Under the pieces are notes generated by a model. That model did not search any database and was not told the DNA's origin. It was given only the letters and a program-made list of their open reading frames with translations. A DNA stretch of 64,000 nt from Acidimicrobiaceae bacterium RAAP-2 (GTDB lineage: Bacteria > Actinomycetota > Acidimicrobiia > Acidimicrobiales > RAAP-2): assembly GCA_001443545.1 (NCBI GenBank), contig LMAD01000004.1, forward strand, positions 1-64,000. Direction: 5' to 3'. The position numbers and the translations under genes are program-made. The first letter of the stretch is position 1, and each line of letters begins with the position of its first letter. Below, in pieces: positions 45,125-53,331 of the stretch.

Positions 45125-46888
45125 ATGTCAATGATCTCTCCCTACGATTCGACTGACGAGGCGCTAGAACGTCTCCTTAACTCGGGTGCGTTCGGGGGCC
45201 GTAGCGGCGCGGCTCGACCCATCAGTGATCCGGTTGTTCTCGCCGCCAGGTCAATCGTGGCCGCTGCCAGGATTGGCGAGCGAATCGCGCAGTGGCGAGC
45301 GGCGGATGTCAAAGACCGCCACGCTGGAGGGAGGCCGCCCTCGATTGACGATAACGCCATCGTTACGCTACTCGTGTTGCTCGTTTTGGAGGGCTCGCCA
45401 CTCTTCGTGACCAACATCGCGCACGCTATCGAGCACCGTCTGGGCGATGAGGCTAAGTCGCTTCTTGGCATCCGTCAATATGCCGCTGATGGCGATGACT
45501 GGTACGACCGGTCGTGGCGAGCGGTCCACCGACTCCTCTCCGTCATTGACCCGTACCCTGCTCCGCACAAGAGACGGATGAGTGTGGACGAATTCAAGGT
45601 GATCGAAGCCCTACGCGATCTGAATGAAGTGCGGCGGCGCGAGGACCGGCTGAATGAGTTTGCGAACGCACTGGTCAAAGCGACATGGTTGATGGTCCCT
45701 CGCGATATTCGCCGCCGATGGAAGGGGAATATCTGCGTTGATGCGACACCAGTCAAGGCGTTCGCTCGCGGTTACTCTCCACGTGTTCCAAAGACCGTAG
45801 AAAACGACGCTGGTTGGTATGTTCGCGAAGGCGATCACCGAGACACGGGAGACAAGAAGGGGCGCACCGTACCCAAGTACCTGTTCGGGTGGGAGGCAAC
45901 GATTGTGATTGCTTCCACCAATGCTCCACATAGCCCAGCAGACTTCCCTCTCTTGGCGACGGGCATGACATTTGATAAGCCAGGCTTCAACGTCGCAGAG
46001 AACGCGATGATGGTGTTTCACTCGATGCGAGAAGACGGGATGCCAGTGGGTGTGGCAGTCGGTGACCGCGCATACTGGCCTCTCGCTCAGGCAGAGAAGT
46101 TGCAACTTCCGATGCGTGCGCTGGGGTACGCGAACGTGAATGACTACCAGGACAATCAGTTGGGAATACAAACAGGTCATGGCGGTGGCATCATGGTCGA
46201 AGGTTCCTGGTACTGCCCGTCGATGCCGACGCCGCTGATCGAGGCGAGCATTGACTATCGAGTAAAGAAGACGATTGACGAGGTGATGTGGAAGAAGCGC
46301 ATTGCCGCTCGCACTCCTTACATGCTTCACTCGAAAGAGTCTCCAGACAGTGACGGGTACCAGCCTCTTCGATGCCCAGCGGTTGGTGCGTCGGCCACCG
46401 TCGCGTGTCCACTTCGCCCTGAGTCAATGAAGGGAGAGAGGGTCGTCTTACGTTCGCGAGTGGCAACACCACCAGAGCACGTAGATCGAATCTGTCGTCA
46501 GACGTCGGTCTCGTTCCCGCCGACAGCCGGGGCGAAGTACCGTCAGGACATCCAGTATGGAACCGAGGAGTGGCACGAGATGTACGCCACCGCGAGGAAC
46601 ACCATTGAGGGGTTCAACGGATTCATCAAGGACGGTGCTCACGAAGCCCTGGCTGACCCCACTCGTCGTCGGTTGCGCGGGAGGGCGGCGCAGCATCTCC
46701 TCATCGCTCTACTGGTCATGGCAGCAAACGTTCGCAAGATTCGTGCCTTCATGGAAGGTCTCAAGGCAACGTCAAAGGAGAAGCAGCAAAGGGCGCAGCG
46801 TCGTCAAAATCGAAAGCGGGAATCGTTGACCAACTTCTTGCCGGTCATGGCCCGACCGCCCGATTACGAGGAAGTAATCTCCTCGTAA
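45125..46888 (+). CDS. DDE-type transposase (IS1182/IS4-like fold)
   Basis: A 587-residue protein with a DDE-like triad: Asp in CVDATPVKAFARG (about residue 205), Asp in VAVGDRAYWPLA, and Glu in ARNTIEGFNGFIKD. A Cys-containing insert (LRCPAVG...VACPLRP) before the last motif is also seen in IS1182-type enzymes. It is coupled to the recombinase-like gene, 3 bp downstream. I see no terminal inverted repeats flanking it alone, so it is probably part of a two-gene element rather than a simple IS. Confidence 0.72.
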   Translation: MSMISPYDSTDEALERLLNSGAFGGRSGAARPISDPVVLAARSIVAAARIGERIAQWRAADVKDRHAGGRPPSIDDNAIVTLLVLLVLEGSPLFVTNIAHAIEHRLGDEAKSLLGIRQYAADGDDWYDRSWRAVHRLLSVIDPYPAPHKRRMSVDEFKVIEALRDLNEVRRREDRLNEFANALVKATWLMVPRDIRRRWKGNICVDATPVKAFARGYSPRVPKTVENDAGWYVREGDHRDTGDKKGRTVPKYLFGWEATIVIASTNAPHSPADFPLLATGMTFDKPGFNVAENAMMVFHSMREDGMPVGVAVGDRAYWPLAQAEKLQLPMRALGYANVNDYQDNQLGIQTGHGGGIMVEGSWYCPSMPTPLIEASIDYRVKKTIDEVMWKKRIAARTPYMLHSKESPDSDGYQPLRCPAVGASATVACPLRPESMKGERVVLRSRVATPPEHVDRICRQTSVSFPPTAGAKYRQDIQYGTEEWHEMYATARNTIEGFNGFIKDGAHEALADPTRRRLRGRAAQHLLIALLVMAANVRKIRAFMEGLKATSKEKQQRAQRRQNRKRESLTNFLPVMARPPDYEEVISS

Positions 46889-46889
46889 T
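46863..46889. repeat. inverted repeat at the transposase stop codon
   Basis: Nine-base arms (ATTACGAGG and CCTCGTAAT) with a 9-nt centre overlap the stop codon of the DDE transposase gene. It may be an RNA hairpin or a protein-binding site. Confidence 0.6.
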
Positions 46890-46912
46890 TCTCTCCGCAA
46901 CTTCATTCGTTC

Positions 46913-46952
46913 CGCCCTGACCTCGGCTCTCGCCAATGTGTCAGGGCGTTTT
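46913..46952 (+). terminator. Rho-independent terminator-like hairpin
   Basis: A 9-bp stem (CGCCCTGAC with GTCAGGGCG), an 18-nt loop, then TTTT, just after the transposase gene. It suits termination of the recombinase-transposase transcript before tRNA-Leu. Confidence 0.6.
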
Positions 46953-47040
46953 GCATGATGATGCCGCCTGAGCGGGCGACGACAAGGCATCGAAGGACGT
47001 TTGAACCCTCAGAACCGCCCTGCGGACTCAGGTCAGAGGA

Positions 47041-47075
47041 GTTCCGCGAACAGAATGGCTCGGTTCCGCGAACAC
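47041..47075. repeat. direct repeat GTTCCGCGAACA beside tRNA-Leu
   Basis: Two copies of this 12-mer (47041-47052 and 47063-47074) lie between the transposase gene and tRNA-Leu. They could be recombinase arm-type sites, since they sit at the island's edge. Confidence 0.5.
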
Positions 47076-47082
47076 CCCGTCG

Positions 47083-47166
47083 TGGGCGAGGGGGGACTTG
47101 AACCCCCACATCCTTTCGGATACAGGCACCTGAAGCCTGCGCGTCTGCCTATTTCGCCACTCGCCC
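47083..47166 (-). tRNA. tRNA-Leu (CAG)
   Basis: On the minus strand the 7-bp acceptor GGGCGAG/CTCGCCC, D-arm, anticodon loop TTCAGGT (anticodon CAG), long variable arm and T-loop GTTCAAGTC fit a class II tRNA-Leu of 84 nt. The 3' CCA is not encoded. It borders the accessory island. Confidence 0.95.
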
Positions 47167-47251
47167 TGGGACCTGGTTACATTAGTCCAACTTTGGGGGC
47201 GTCGACGACGACGACCCTTGCGGGGGATTTGACCAGTACCATTGGGAGGTT

Positions 47252-47899
47252 ATGGTGCTCAAGTCTGTCGAAAACCGCCTGGAGCGGCTCTTCGAACGGA
47301 CTTTCGCGCGTCCATTCAAGAGTGGTCTGCAACCAATTGAGATCGGTGCTCGAATCATCCGCGAGGTTGATCTGACGCGTCAGCTCACCAACCAAGGACC
47401 GATCTCGCCCAACGAGATCCACGTGTGGTTGAGTCCGGCCGACGCCGACCGGTTTGAAGGTTTTCAAAAGGCGCTCATCAGTGAACTCGAAGAGACGGTT
47501 CGTCAACACGCCATCAACGAGGGATACAACTTCGTCGGTCCCGTCGCCGTGGAGATCTTCGTCGACGACGATCTGCGTACAGGTGACCTGGCGGTGAAGG
47601 CCGACTTCCTCGGGGGAGAGTCCCAGCCTCGACTGATCGCCGACGACGGTCGAACCTTTACCGTGAGCGACCGGCCACTGGTCATCGGCCGCAGTCCCGA
47701 TGTGGACGTGGTCATCAATGATTCGAATGTATCGCGGCGTCACGCTGAGGTGTGGAAGACCGCCGAAGGCGTCGCCATCAGGGATTTACAGTCGACCAAC
47801 GGGACGTTCGTGAACGGGCATCGAATCACCGCAGTGTCGTTATCGCCGCGTGACGATGTCACCGTCGGTGTCCTGCACCTACGGATTGAGTTAGCTTGA
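47252..47899 (+). CDS. fhaA: FHA domain protein FhaA (DUF3662 + FHA)
   Basis: A 215-residue signalling protein. The N-terminal DUF3662 domain (residues about 1-115; LERLFERTFARPFKSGLQPIEIG) is followed by an FHA phosphothreonine-binding domain (about 140-210; VIGRSPDVDVVINDSNVSRRHAEV, QSTNGTFVNG). In mycobacteria FhaA binds phosphorylated MviN and controls peptidoglycan synthesis. It starts at ATG 47252 with GGGAGG upstream and begins the kinase cluster. Confidence 0.93.
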   Translation: MVLKSVENRLERLFERTFARPFKSGLQPIEIGARIIREVDLTRQLTNQGPISPNEIHVWLSPADADRFEGFQKALISELEETVRQHAINEGYNFVGPVAVEIFVDDDLRTGDLAVKADFLGGESQPRLIADDGRTFTVSDRPLVIGRSPDVDVVINDSNVSRRHAEVWKTAEGVAIRDLQSTNGTFVNGHRITAVSLSPRDDVTVGVLHLRIELA

Positions 47900-48351
47900 G
47901 TCTTCTCGCCGCGTCGTCGAGTTACGCCGCGGTGATCCGGCCGCTGCAGGTCCTGGTCATGGTCATTGCCGTCCTCTTCTTCGCACGGGTCCTGCGTGTC
48001 GCCACGGTCGAATCACGACCGGTCGATCAAGAGTCCACGCGGGGACGGCGCAAGCGCTCCGTGCAGTTGGCGTTGGAGTTCGTCGAACCCGAGGAGATGG
48101 CGGGCCAACGTATTGACATCGATCTGGCCGTCGTCATCGGTCGCGGGGCCGATTGCGACGTGACGCTGTCCGATACGTACCTTTCGACTCGCCACGCCCG
48201 CATCGCGAACGACGGGGGGGACCTGTCGATCGAGGACCTCGGCTCGACGAACGGTACCTACGTCAACCAGGAGTTGCTGCGCGGACGGGTGTTGCTCGAA
48301 CGGGGAGACGTGATCCAAGTCGGAGGCGTCCTCTTGGAGGTGGTTCGTTGA
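47896..48351 (+). CDS. fhaB: FHA domain protein FhaB/FipA
   Basis: A 151-residue protein with an N-terminal transmembrane helix (VIRPLQVLVMVIAVLFF) and a C-terminal FHA domain (VVIGRGADCDVTL, SDTYLSTRHARI, GSTNGTYVNQ). It likely docks to phosphothreonines made by PknB. It starts with TTG at 47896, overlapping the fhaA stop, and its own stop overlaps the next start. Confidence 0.9.
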   Translation: MSLLAASSSYAAVIRPLQVLVMVIAVLFFARVLRVATVESRPVDQESTRGRRKRSVQLALEFVEPEEMAGQRIDIDLAVVIGRGADCDVTLSDTYLSTRHARIANDGGDLSIEDLGSTNGTYVNQELLRGRVLLERGDVIQVGGVLLEVVR

Positions 48352-49568
48352 CCCGTTGGCGGTTCGCTGCCGCGACCGACACCGGTCTCGTGCGCGACGC
48401 GAACGAAGATGCCCTGTCCGTCGATTTGACGTTGGCCATCGTCGCTGATGGCATGGGGGGACACGCCGCCGGGGAGATCGCGTCATCACTCGCCGTGGAG
48501 GTCATCACCCGTCGTTTTCACGAGGACGAGACGGTTGAGGGGCTCTACGCCGCCGTGGAGGCGGCGAACGTGGCGGTCCTCGCTGACGCCGCCGCCAACC
48601 CGGAACGGTTCGGGATGGGTACCACCGTGACGGCGATCGCGCTCACCGAGGACGTTGCGGGGATCGTCTCGCCGACCCTCATCAACGTCGGCGACTCGCG
48701 CGTCTACCAGCTGCGCGACGGGGCGCTGCGTCAGCTCAGCGACGACCACAGTGTGGCCGAGGAGTGGGTCCGCATGGGTCGGCTCACCCCCGAGGAGGCG
48801 GCGGTCCACCCCCGAAGGCACCAGTTGACTCGCGTGCTCGGAATGGACGAGACGGTGGAGATCGACGTCGTGTCGGTGGTGGCCCAGCCCGGCGACCGAT
48901 TGTTGCTCTGTAGCGATGGTCTCTCCAATGAGTTGAGTCCGGAGCAGCTCGTGCAGTTGGCGAGTCCACCGATGCCCCTCGAAGACGCGGTCGACAAGTT
49001 GGTGGCGGCCGCGAAGGAGTCCGGCGGACGCGACAACATCTCGGTCGTCCTCGTCGAGTTCGACGACGTGGTCGCGACTGCGACGCCGGTGAAGAGGACG
49101 GTCTCTACCGCCCCACCGGCGCTCGCGCCACCACGGAGTGCCCGTCGCCGTAGTTCACGATTCACCTGGCGCGTGGCGATCGCCGGACTGGTCTTGATTG
49201 GCGTCGTCGCCGGATTCGTCGCCATCATGCACTGGTACGCCTATTCGACGTACTACCTCGCCGACGACGCGGGATTCATCGCGGTCTACCAGGGCCAGCC
49301 CAACGGCGTCCTGTGGTATCCCCCGCACAAGGTTCTTGACACGACGTTCCCCTCGCGGAATCTGCGTCCGGCCGACCAGCGGCTGCTGGCCGCGACGATC
49401 TCCGAACCCTCGCTCGCCTCGGCGCTTAGTTACGCGGCTTACCTCAACCGGGCGTGGCACCTGACCCGCACCGTACCAAGCGCGACTACGACCACGACCA
49501 CGTCGGTCCCGCCGACCACGACCACGACCGTTCGGGCCGTAACGACTACGACCAAGGCGAAGGGGTAA
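48348..49568 (+). CDS. pstP: PP2C-family Ser/Thr protein phosphatase PstP
   Basis: A 406-residue phosphatase with metal-binding motifs TGLVRDANEDA, VADGMGGHAAGE, CSDGLSNEL and GGRDNISVVL. A transmembrane helix is near residue 265-285, followed by an external Thr-rich tail. It reverses PknB phosphorylation. The TTG at 48348 is chosen: GGAGG lies 8 bp upstream and it overlaps the fhaB stop. In most actinobacteria rodA follows; here the next gene is the penicillin-binding protein. Confidence 0.92.
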   Translation: MTRWRFAAATDTGLVRDANEDALSVDLTLAIVADGMGGHAAGEIASSLAVEVITRRFHEDETVEGLYAAVEAANVAVLADAAANPERFGMGTTVTAIALTEDVAGIVSPTLINVGDSRVYQLRDGALRQLSDDHSVAEEWVRMGRLTPEEAAVHPRRHQLTRVLGMDETVEIDVVSVVAQPGDRLLLCSDGLSNELSPEQLVQLASPPMPLEDAVDKLVAAAKESGGRDNISVVLVEFDDVVATATPVKRTVSTAPPALAPPRSARRRSSRFTWRVAIAGLVLIGVVAGFVAIMHWYAYSTYYLADDAGFIAVYQGQPNGVLWYPPHKVLDTTFPSRNLRPADQRLLAATISEPSLASALSYAAYLNRAWHLTRTVPSATTTTTTSVPPTTTTTVRAVTTTTKAKG

Positions 49569-49571
49569 CGA

Positions 49572-51074
49572 GTGTCACGGCGACTGAGCGTCTTCGCAAT
49601 CGTGATCCTGCTGCTCTTCGCCGCCATCGCGGCCCAGGCCGTGAACATCCAATTCTTCAAAGCGTCGTCGCTCAATGCCTCGATTCAGAATCCACGCAAC
49701 TCGCAGTCGAACAACCAATATCCGCGCGGCGAGATTGTCGCGGCCGACGGCACGATCCTCGCGCAGTCGGTCCCGGCCACCTCGGGGTACTACCCCTACA
49801 CCCGCGTCTATCCGTTGGGGGCGTTGACCTCGGGATTGGTGGGATTCGCGTCGCCGTCCTACGGCACCTGGGCGCTCGAAGCGCAGTACAACCAGTACCT
49901 GATCGCGCACGCCCAACCGCCCCAGAGCCTGGCGCAGGTCCTCGCGCCCACCTCGGCGGCCGACACCGTGACCATCACGCTGCAGCCCTCGCTGCAGCGC
50001 GTCGCGGCCAAGGCCCTCGCCGGTCGCAACGGTGCGGCCGTGGTGCTCGACCCGCGTACGGGCGCGGTGCTGGCGATGTACGCCAACCCGACCTATAACC
50101 CGGCGCCCCTCGAGTCATCGAGTTTCGCCGTGGCCGAGAAGGCGTGGAAGATCGACGTCACGAACAACGCCTACGGGTTCCCCCCGCTCGGTAACCTCGC
50201 GATCCAGCAGACCTTCCCGCCGGGCTCGACGTTCAAGATCGTGACGACGAGTGCCGTCGTATCCAAGAAGCCGAGCCTCTTGACGAAGAGCTACCCGGTC
50301 GTCGCGACCATCAGTCTCCCGGACTCGAACAAGACGCTCTCCAACTACGCTTTCGTCCCTTGTGGCGGCGATATCGCCCAGATGCTGCCCCCGTCGTGCG
50401 ACCAGGGCTACGCCCGCATCGGGCTCGACCTCGGCGGTAACATCCTCGCCGATACCGCCAACTCGTTCGGATTCAATTCGGTCCCGCCGATCGACCTGCC
50501 CGGCGCCCAGCCGAGCTCCTTCCCGTCGGCGGCCTCGTTCCTCTACAACAAGCCCGGCATCGCCTACTCGGCGATCGGCCAGCAAAACGTGCGTGCGTCG
50601 GCGTTGCAGATGGCCCTCGTCGCCGCCGCCGTGGCCGACGGTGGCACGATGATGACCCCGCACCTGCTCAACTACGTGACCGGACCCGATGGATCGATCG
50701 TGACCCGGTACCACGACACCGCGTGGAAGTCCCCCCTCACGAGCGCCCAGGCCGCGCAAATCGTCCCACTCATGCAAGCAGTCGCGCAATCCTCGAATGG
50801 CACCGCGTACGGCGTGTTCCCCGCGTGGGCAGACGCCGGAGCCAAGACCGGTACGGCCCAAGTCGGCAACGCAGCGCAGAACGTCGACGACTGGATGATC
50901 GCTTTCGCTCCGGCGACCCACCCGACCATCGCCGTCGCGGTCGTGGTGCCGTATCAGATCACCTCGACGACCGGTAACTCGATCGCCGGTCCAATCATGC
51001 GCTGCATGGTCGAGGGCGCACTCTCACTACAGGCCGGTCGACCGGCTTCGGGGACGGCCACGACGTGTCCGTGA
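49572..51074 (+). CDS. pbpA: penicillin-binding protein PbpA-like transpeptidase
   Basis: A 500-residue membrane-anchored transpeptidase with an N-terminal helix (VFAIVILLLFAAIAAQA). Active-site motif 1 is STFK (PPGSTFKIVT) and motif 3 is KTG (GAKTGTAQ). The second motif, normally SxN, reads SCD (PPSCDQGYARIG), a likely alteration of the active site. The gene begins with GTG at 49572, 3 bp after pstP. It cross-links peptidoglycan. Its usual partner, rodA, is absent from the cluster. Confidence 0.88.
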   Translation: MSRRLSVFAIVILLLFAAIAAQAVNIQFFKASSLNASIQNPRNSQSNNQYPRGEIVAADGTILAQSVPATSGYYPYTRVYPLGALTSGLVGFASPSYGTWALEAQYNQYLIAHAQPPQSLAQVLAPTSAADTVTITLQPSLQRVAAKALAGRNGAAVVLDPRTGAVLAMYANPTYNPAPLESSSFAVAEKAWKIDVTNNAYGFPPLGNLAIQQTFPPGSTFKIVTTSAVVSKKPSLLTKSYPVVATISLPDSNKTLSNYAFVPCGGDIAQMLPPSCDQGYARIGLDLGGNILADTANSFGFNSVPPIDLPGAQPSSFPSAASFLYNKPGIAYSAIGQQNVRASALQMALVAAAVADGGTMMTPHLLNYVTGPDGSIVTRYHDTAWKSPLTSAQAAQIVPLMQAVAQSSNGTAYGVFPAWADAGAKTGTAQVGNAAQNVDDWMIAFAPATHPTIAVAVVVPYQITSTTGNSIAGPIMRCMVEGALSLQAGRPASGTATTCP

Positions 51075-51119
51075 CGACGAGGCTTCCGGAGTCGGGCCAG
51101 GACGTAGGCTGGGGCCGGT

Positions 51120-53015
51120 ATGGAGCCCGTTAGCGACCCACGTATCTACTCGAACCGCTACCAGGTCACGCACCTGATCGCCCGGGGCGGCATGGCCATG
51201 GTCTACCGCGCCCAGGACCTGCTGCTTAATCGGGCCGTGGCGTTGAAGATCCTCTACCCCGAACTCTCCGCCGATCCGACCTTCGTCGAGCGGTTCCGGC
51301 GCGAGGCGCAGGCCGCCGCCAACCTCTCGCACCCCAACATCGTCCCCGTCTTCGACTGGGGACAGGACGGTGGCACCTACTTCATCGTCATGGAGTTGGT
51401 CGACGGAACCTCACTCGCCGAAATCGTGCGCGGGTCTCGGACGCTCACGCCGGCGCGGTCGGCGCAGATCACCGCCCAGGTGGCCGCCGCCCTCGGCTAC
51501 GCCCACCGCAGCGGCGTGGTGCACCGTGACGTGAAGCCGGGCAACATTCTCATCACCACCGACGGTCAGGTGAAGGTGACCGACTTCGGCATCGCGCAAG
51601 CCGTCGCGAGCGAGGACCACCTCGCCGAGGCCGGCTCGGTAATGGGCACCGCGACGTACTTCTCACCCGAACAGGCCGAGGGAGCGGCCGTCGACGGTCG
51701 CAGTGACGTCTACTCGCTCGGCGTGGTGCTCTACGAACTCCTGGTCGGTCGTCCGCCCTTCATCGGCGATTCGCCGGTCGCGGTCTCGAGTCAGCACGTG
51801 CACGGGACCGTGCCGTCGCCGTCGGACTTCTCGGATTCGATTCCGGCCGAACTCGAGGCGATCGTCATGCTCGCGCTCGCTAAATCACCTGATCAACGCT
51901 ACCAGACCGCGGACGAACTCCGAGACGACCTCGTGCGCTTCACCGATGGACAACCGGTTCACGCGGCGACCCGTGACGGCGCATACTACGGCGCCGACGT
52001 CACGCGGGCCGTGGCGACGGTCACCCCCGGCGAACGTACGCAGGCCGTGCCGGTGATGACCGGTCCGCGTACCGACGTCCGTCGCCGACGCCGTGGAGCG
52101 GGTGGGATCGTCATCGCGATCGTCATCATCGTGCTCCTCGCGGCGGGGGGCTACGCCTACGCTCGTCTCGCCAAGACGAGCTCGTTCACCACGATGCCCA
52201 ACGTTGTCGGTCAGTCGGTCGCGACGGCGTCGTCGAGGTTGCTCGCCGACAATCTGGTCATCGGTACGACGAAACTCGTGTTCTCCAAAAAGACTTCCGG
52301 CACCGTCGTCTCGACGAATCCCACGTCGGGGGCGTCCGTGAAGAAGGGTGACACGGTCACCCTGCAGGTCAGTCAGGGTCCGGCGCCCGCGCTGGTGACC
52401 GTGCCCGACGAGACCGGCAAGGCCCTCTCGACGGCGTTGAGCGCGCTGCAACAGCTGGGTCTCGTGGTCCACGTCAACCAGACGTCAACGGCCCCGGCCG
52501 GTGGTGTACCCAATACGGTGCTCGCCCAAACGCCGATCGGCGGAACGACCTCGCACGTCGGTGCGAGAGTGGTGCTGACCGTTCTTTCCCAGGGCGCGAC
52601 CTTCCCGTTGCCGGACGTCCGCGGCCAGACGCCGCTGCAGGCGGCGGCCACGCTCGGGCAGAACGGGCTCTCGGTGAGTTCGACGACGACGACGAGCTGT
52701 TCGAACACCGTCACTCAGGGCTCGGTGCTGCGCACCGTCCCCGCGGCCGGCCAACTCGTGGCCTCGGGCGCCTCGATCGAACTGGTCACTTCTTCGGGGG
52801 TCTGCCAGGTCGTGGTGTCCAACGTCATTGGTCAGACGACTGCCGCCGCCTCGACGACCCTTTCTGCCGAGGGGCTCAATCTCGGTCAGGTGACCGACGC
52901 GTTGCCGACTGACTGTCTCACACCGGGGACGTCGGGCCAGATCATCAGCCAGAACCCCGGCCCAGGGATTTCGGCGCCGTACGATTCGAGCGTCGACGTC
53001 ACTGTTTGTCCCTAG
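51120..53015 (+). CDS. pknB: Ser/Thr protein kinase PknB with four PASTA domains
   Basis: A 631-residue membrane kinase. The kinase domain has a glycine loop (ARGGMAMVYRA), Lys43 in ALKIL, catalytic HRDVKPGN (His135-Asp137) and DFG at 155-157. A transmembrane helix (about 326-346) leads to four PASTA repeats (VPNVVGQS-type, starting near residues 356, 424, 494 and 562) that bind peptidoglycan fragments. It controls growth and division. Only one kinase gene is present; mycobacteria have pknA and pknB here. Confidence 0.94.
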   Translation: MEPVSDPRIYSNRYQVTHLIARGGMAMVYRAQDLLLNRAVALKILYPELSADPTFVERFRREAQAAANLSHPNIVPVFDWGQDGGTYFIVMELVDGTSLAEIVRGSRTLTPARSAQITAQVAAALGYAHRSGVVHRDVKPGNILITTDGQVKVTDFGIAQAVASEDHLAEAGSVMGTATYFSPEQAEGAAVDGRSDVYSLGVVLYELLVGRPPFIGDSPVAVSSQHVHGTVPSPSDFSDSIPAELEAIVMLALAKSPDQRYQTADELRDDLVRFTDGQPVHAATRDGAYYGADVTRAVATVTPGERTQAVPVMTGPRTDVRRRRRGAGGIVIAIVIIVLLAAGGYAYARLAKTSSFTTMPNVVGQSVATASSRLLADNLVIGTTKLVFSKKTSGTVVSTNPTSGASVKKGDTVTLQVSQGPAPALVTVPDETGKALSTALSALQQLGLVVHVNQTSTAPAGGVPNTVLAQTPIGGTTSHVGARVVLTVLSQGATFPLPDVRGQTPLQAAATLGQNGLSVSSTTTTSCSNTVTQGSVLRTVPAAGQLVASGASIELVTSSGVCQVVVSNVIGQTTAAASTTLSAEGLNLGQVTDALPTDCLTPGTSGQIISQNPGPGISAPYDSSVDVTVCP

Positions 53016-53055
53016 GCTTCGGGCGCCGTCGGGTGATTGGGTACCATTGACGGCT

Positions 53056-53331
53056 ATGGCATCGAAGGCACCCAAGCGGCGCACCAGCAAAGAGATGGGA
53101 CGCTACGTCTCCGCCGAGCAACGGGGTCGCTACACGCCACCGCGTCCGCCGGGCGCTGACCACAGTCCGCACTGGTACGGGTGGATGCTGCTCGACCTGC
53201 TCTTGTTCGGCCTGATTGTCATCGTGCTCAACTACCTCCAGGTCCTGCCGGGATCGACGTCGGCGTGGTACCTCGGGGTCGGACTGGTCGCGATGTTCTC
53301 GGCCTTCTACATGGCGACGCGGTATCGCTAG
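53056..53331 (+). CDS. crgA: cell division protein CrgA
   Basis: A 91-residue protein with a basic N-terminus and two transmembrane helices (WMLLDLLLFGLIVIVLNYL, and a second ending FYMATRYR). It matches CrgA, a divisome-associated regulator that sits near the kinase cluster in actinobacteria. ATG at 53056 is chosen over the TTG three codons upstream. Its 3' end overlaps the convergent thiolase gene by 4 bp. Confidence 0.85.
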   Translation: MASKAPKRRTSKEMGRYVSAEQRGRYTPPRPPGADHSPHWYGWMLLDLLLFGLIVIVLNYLQVLPGSTSAWYLGVGLVAMFSAFYMATRYR

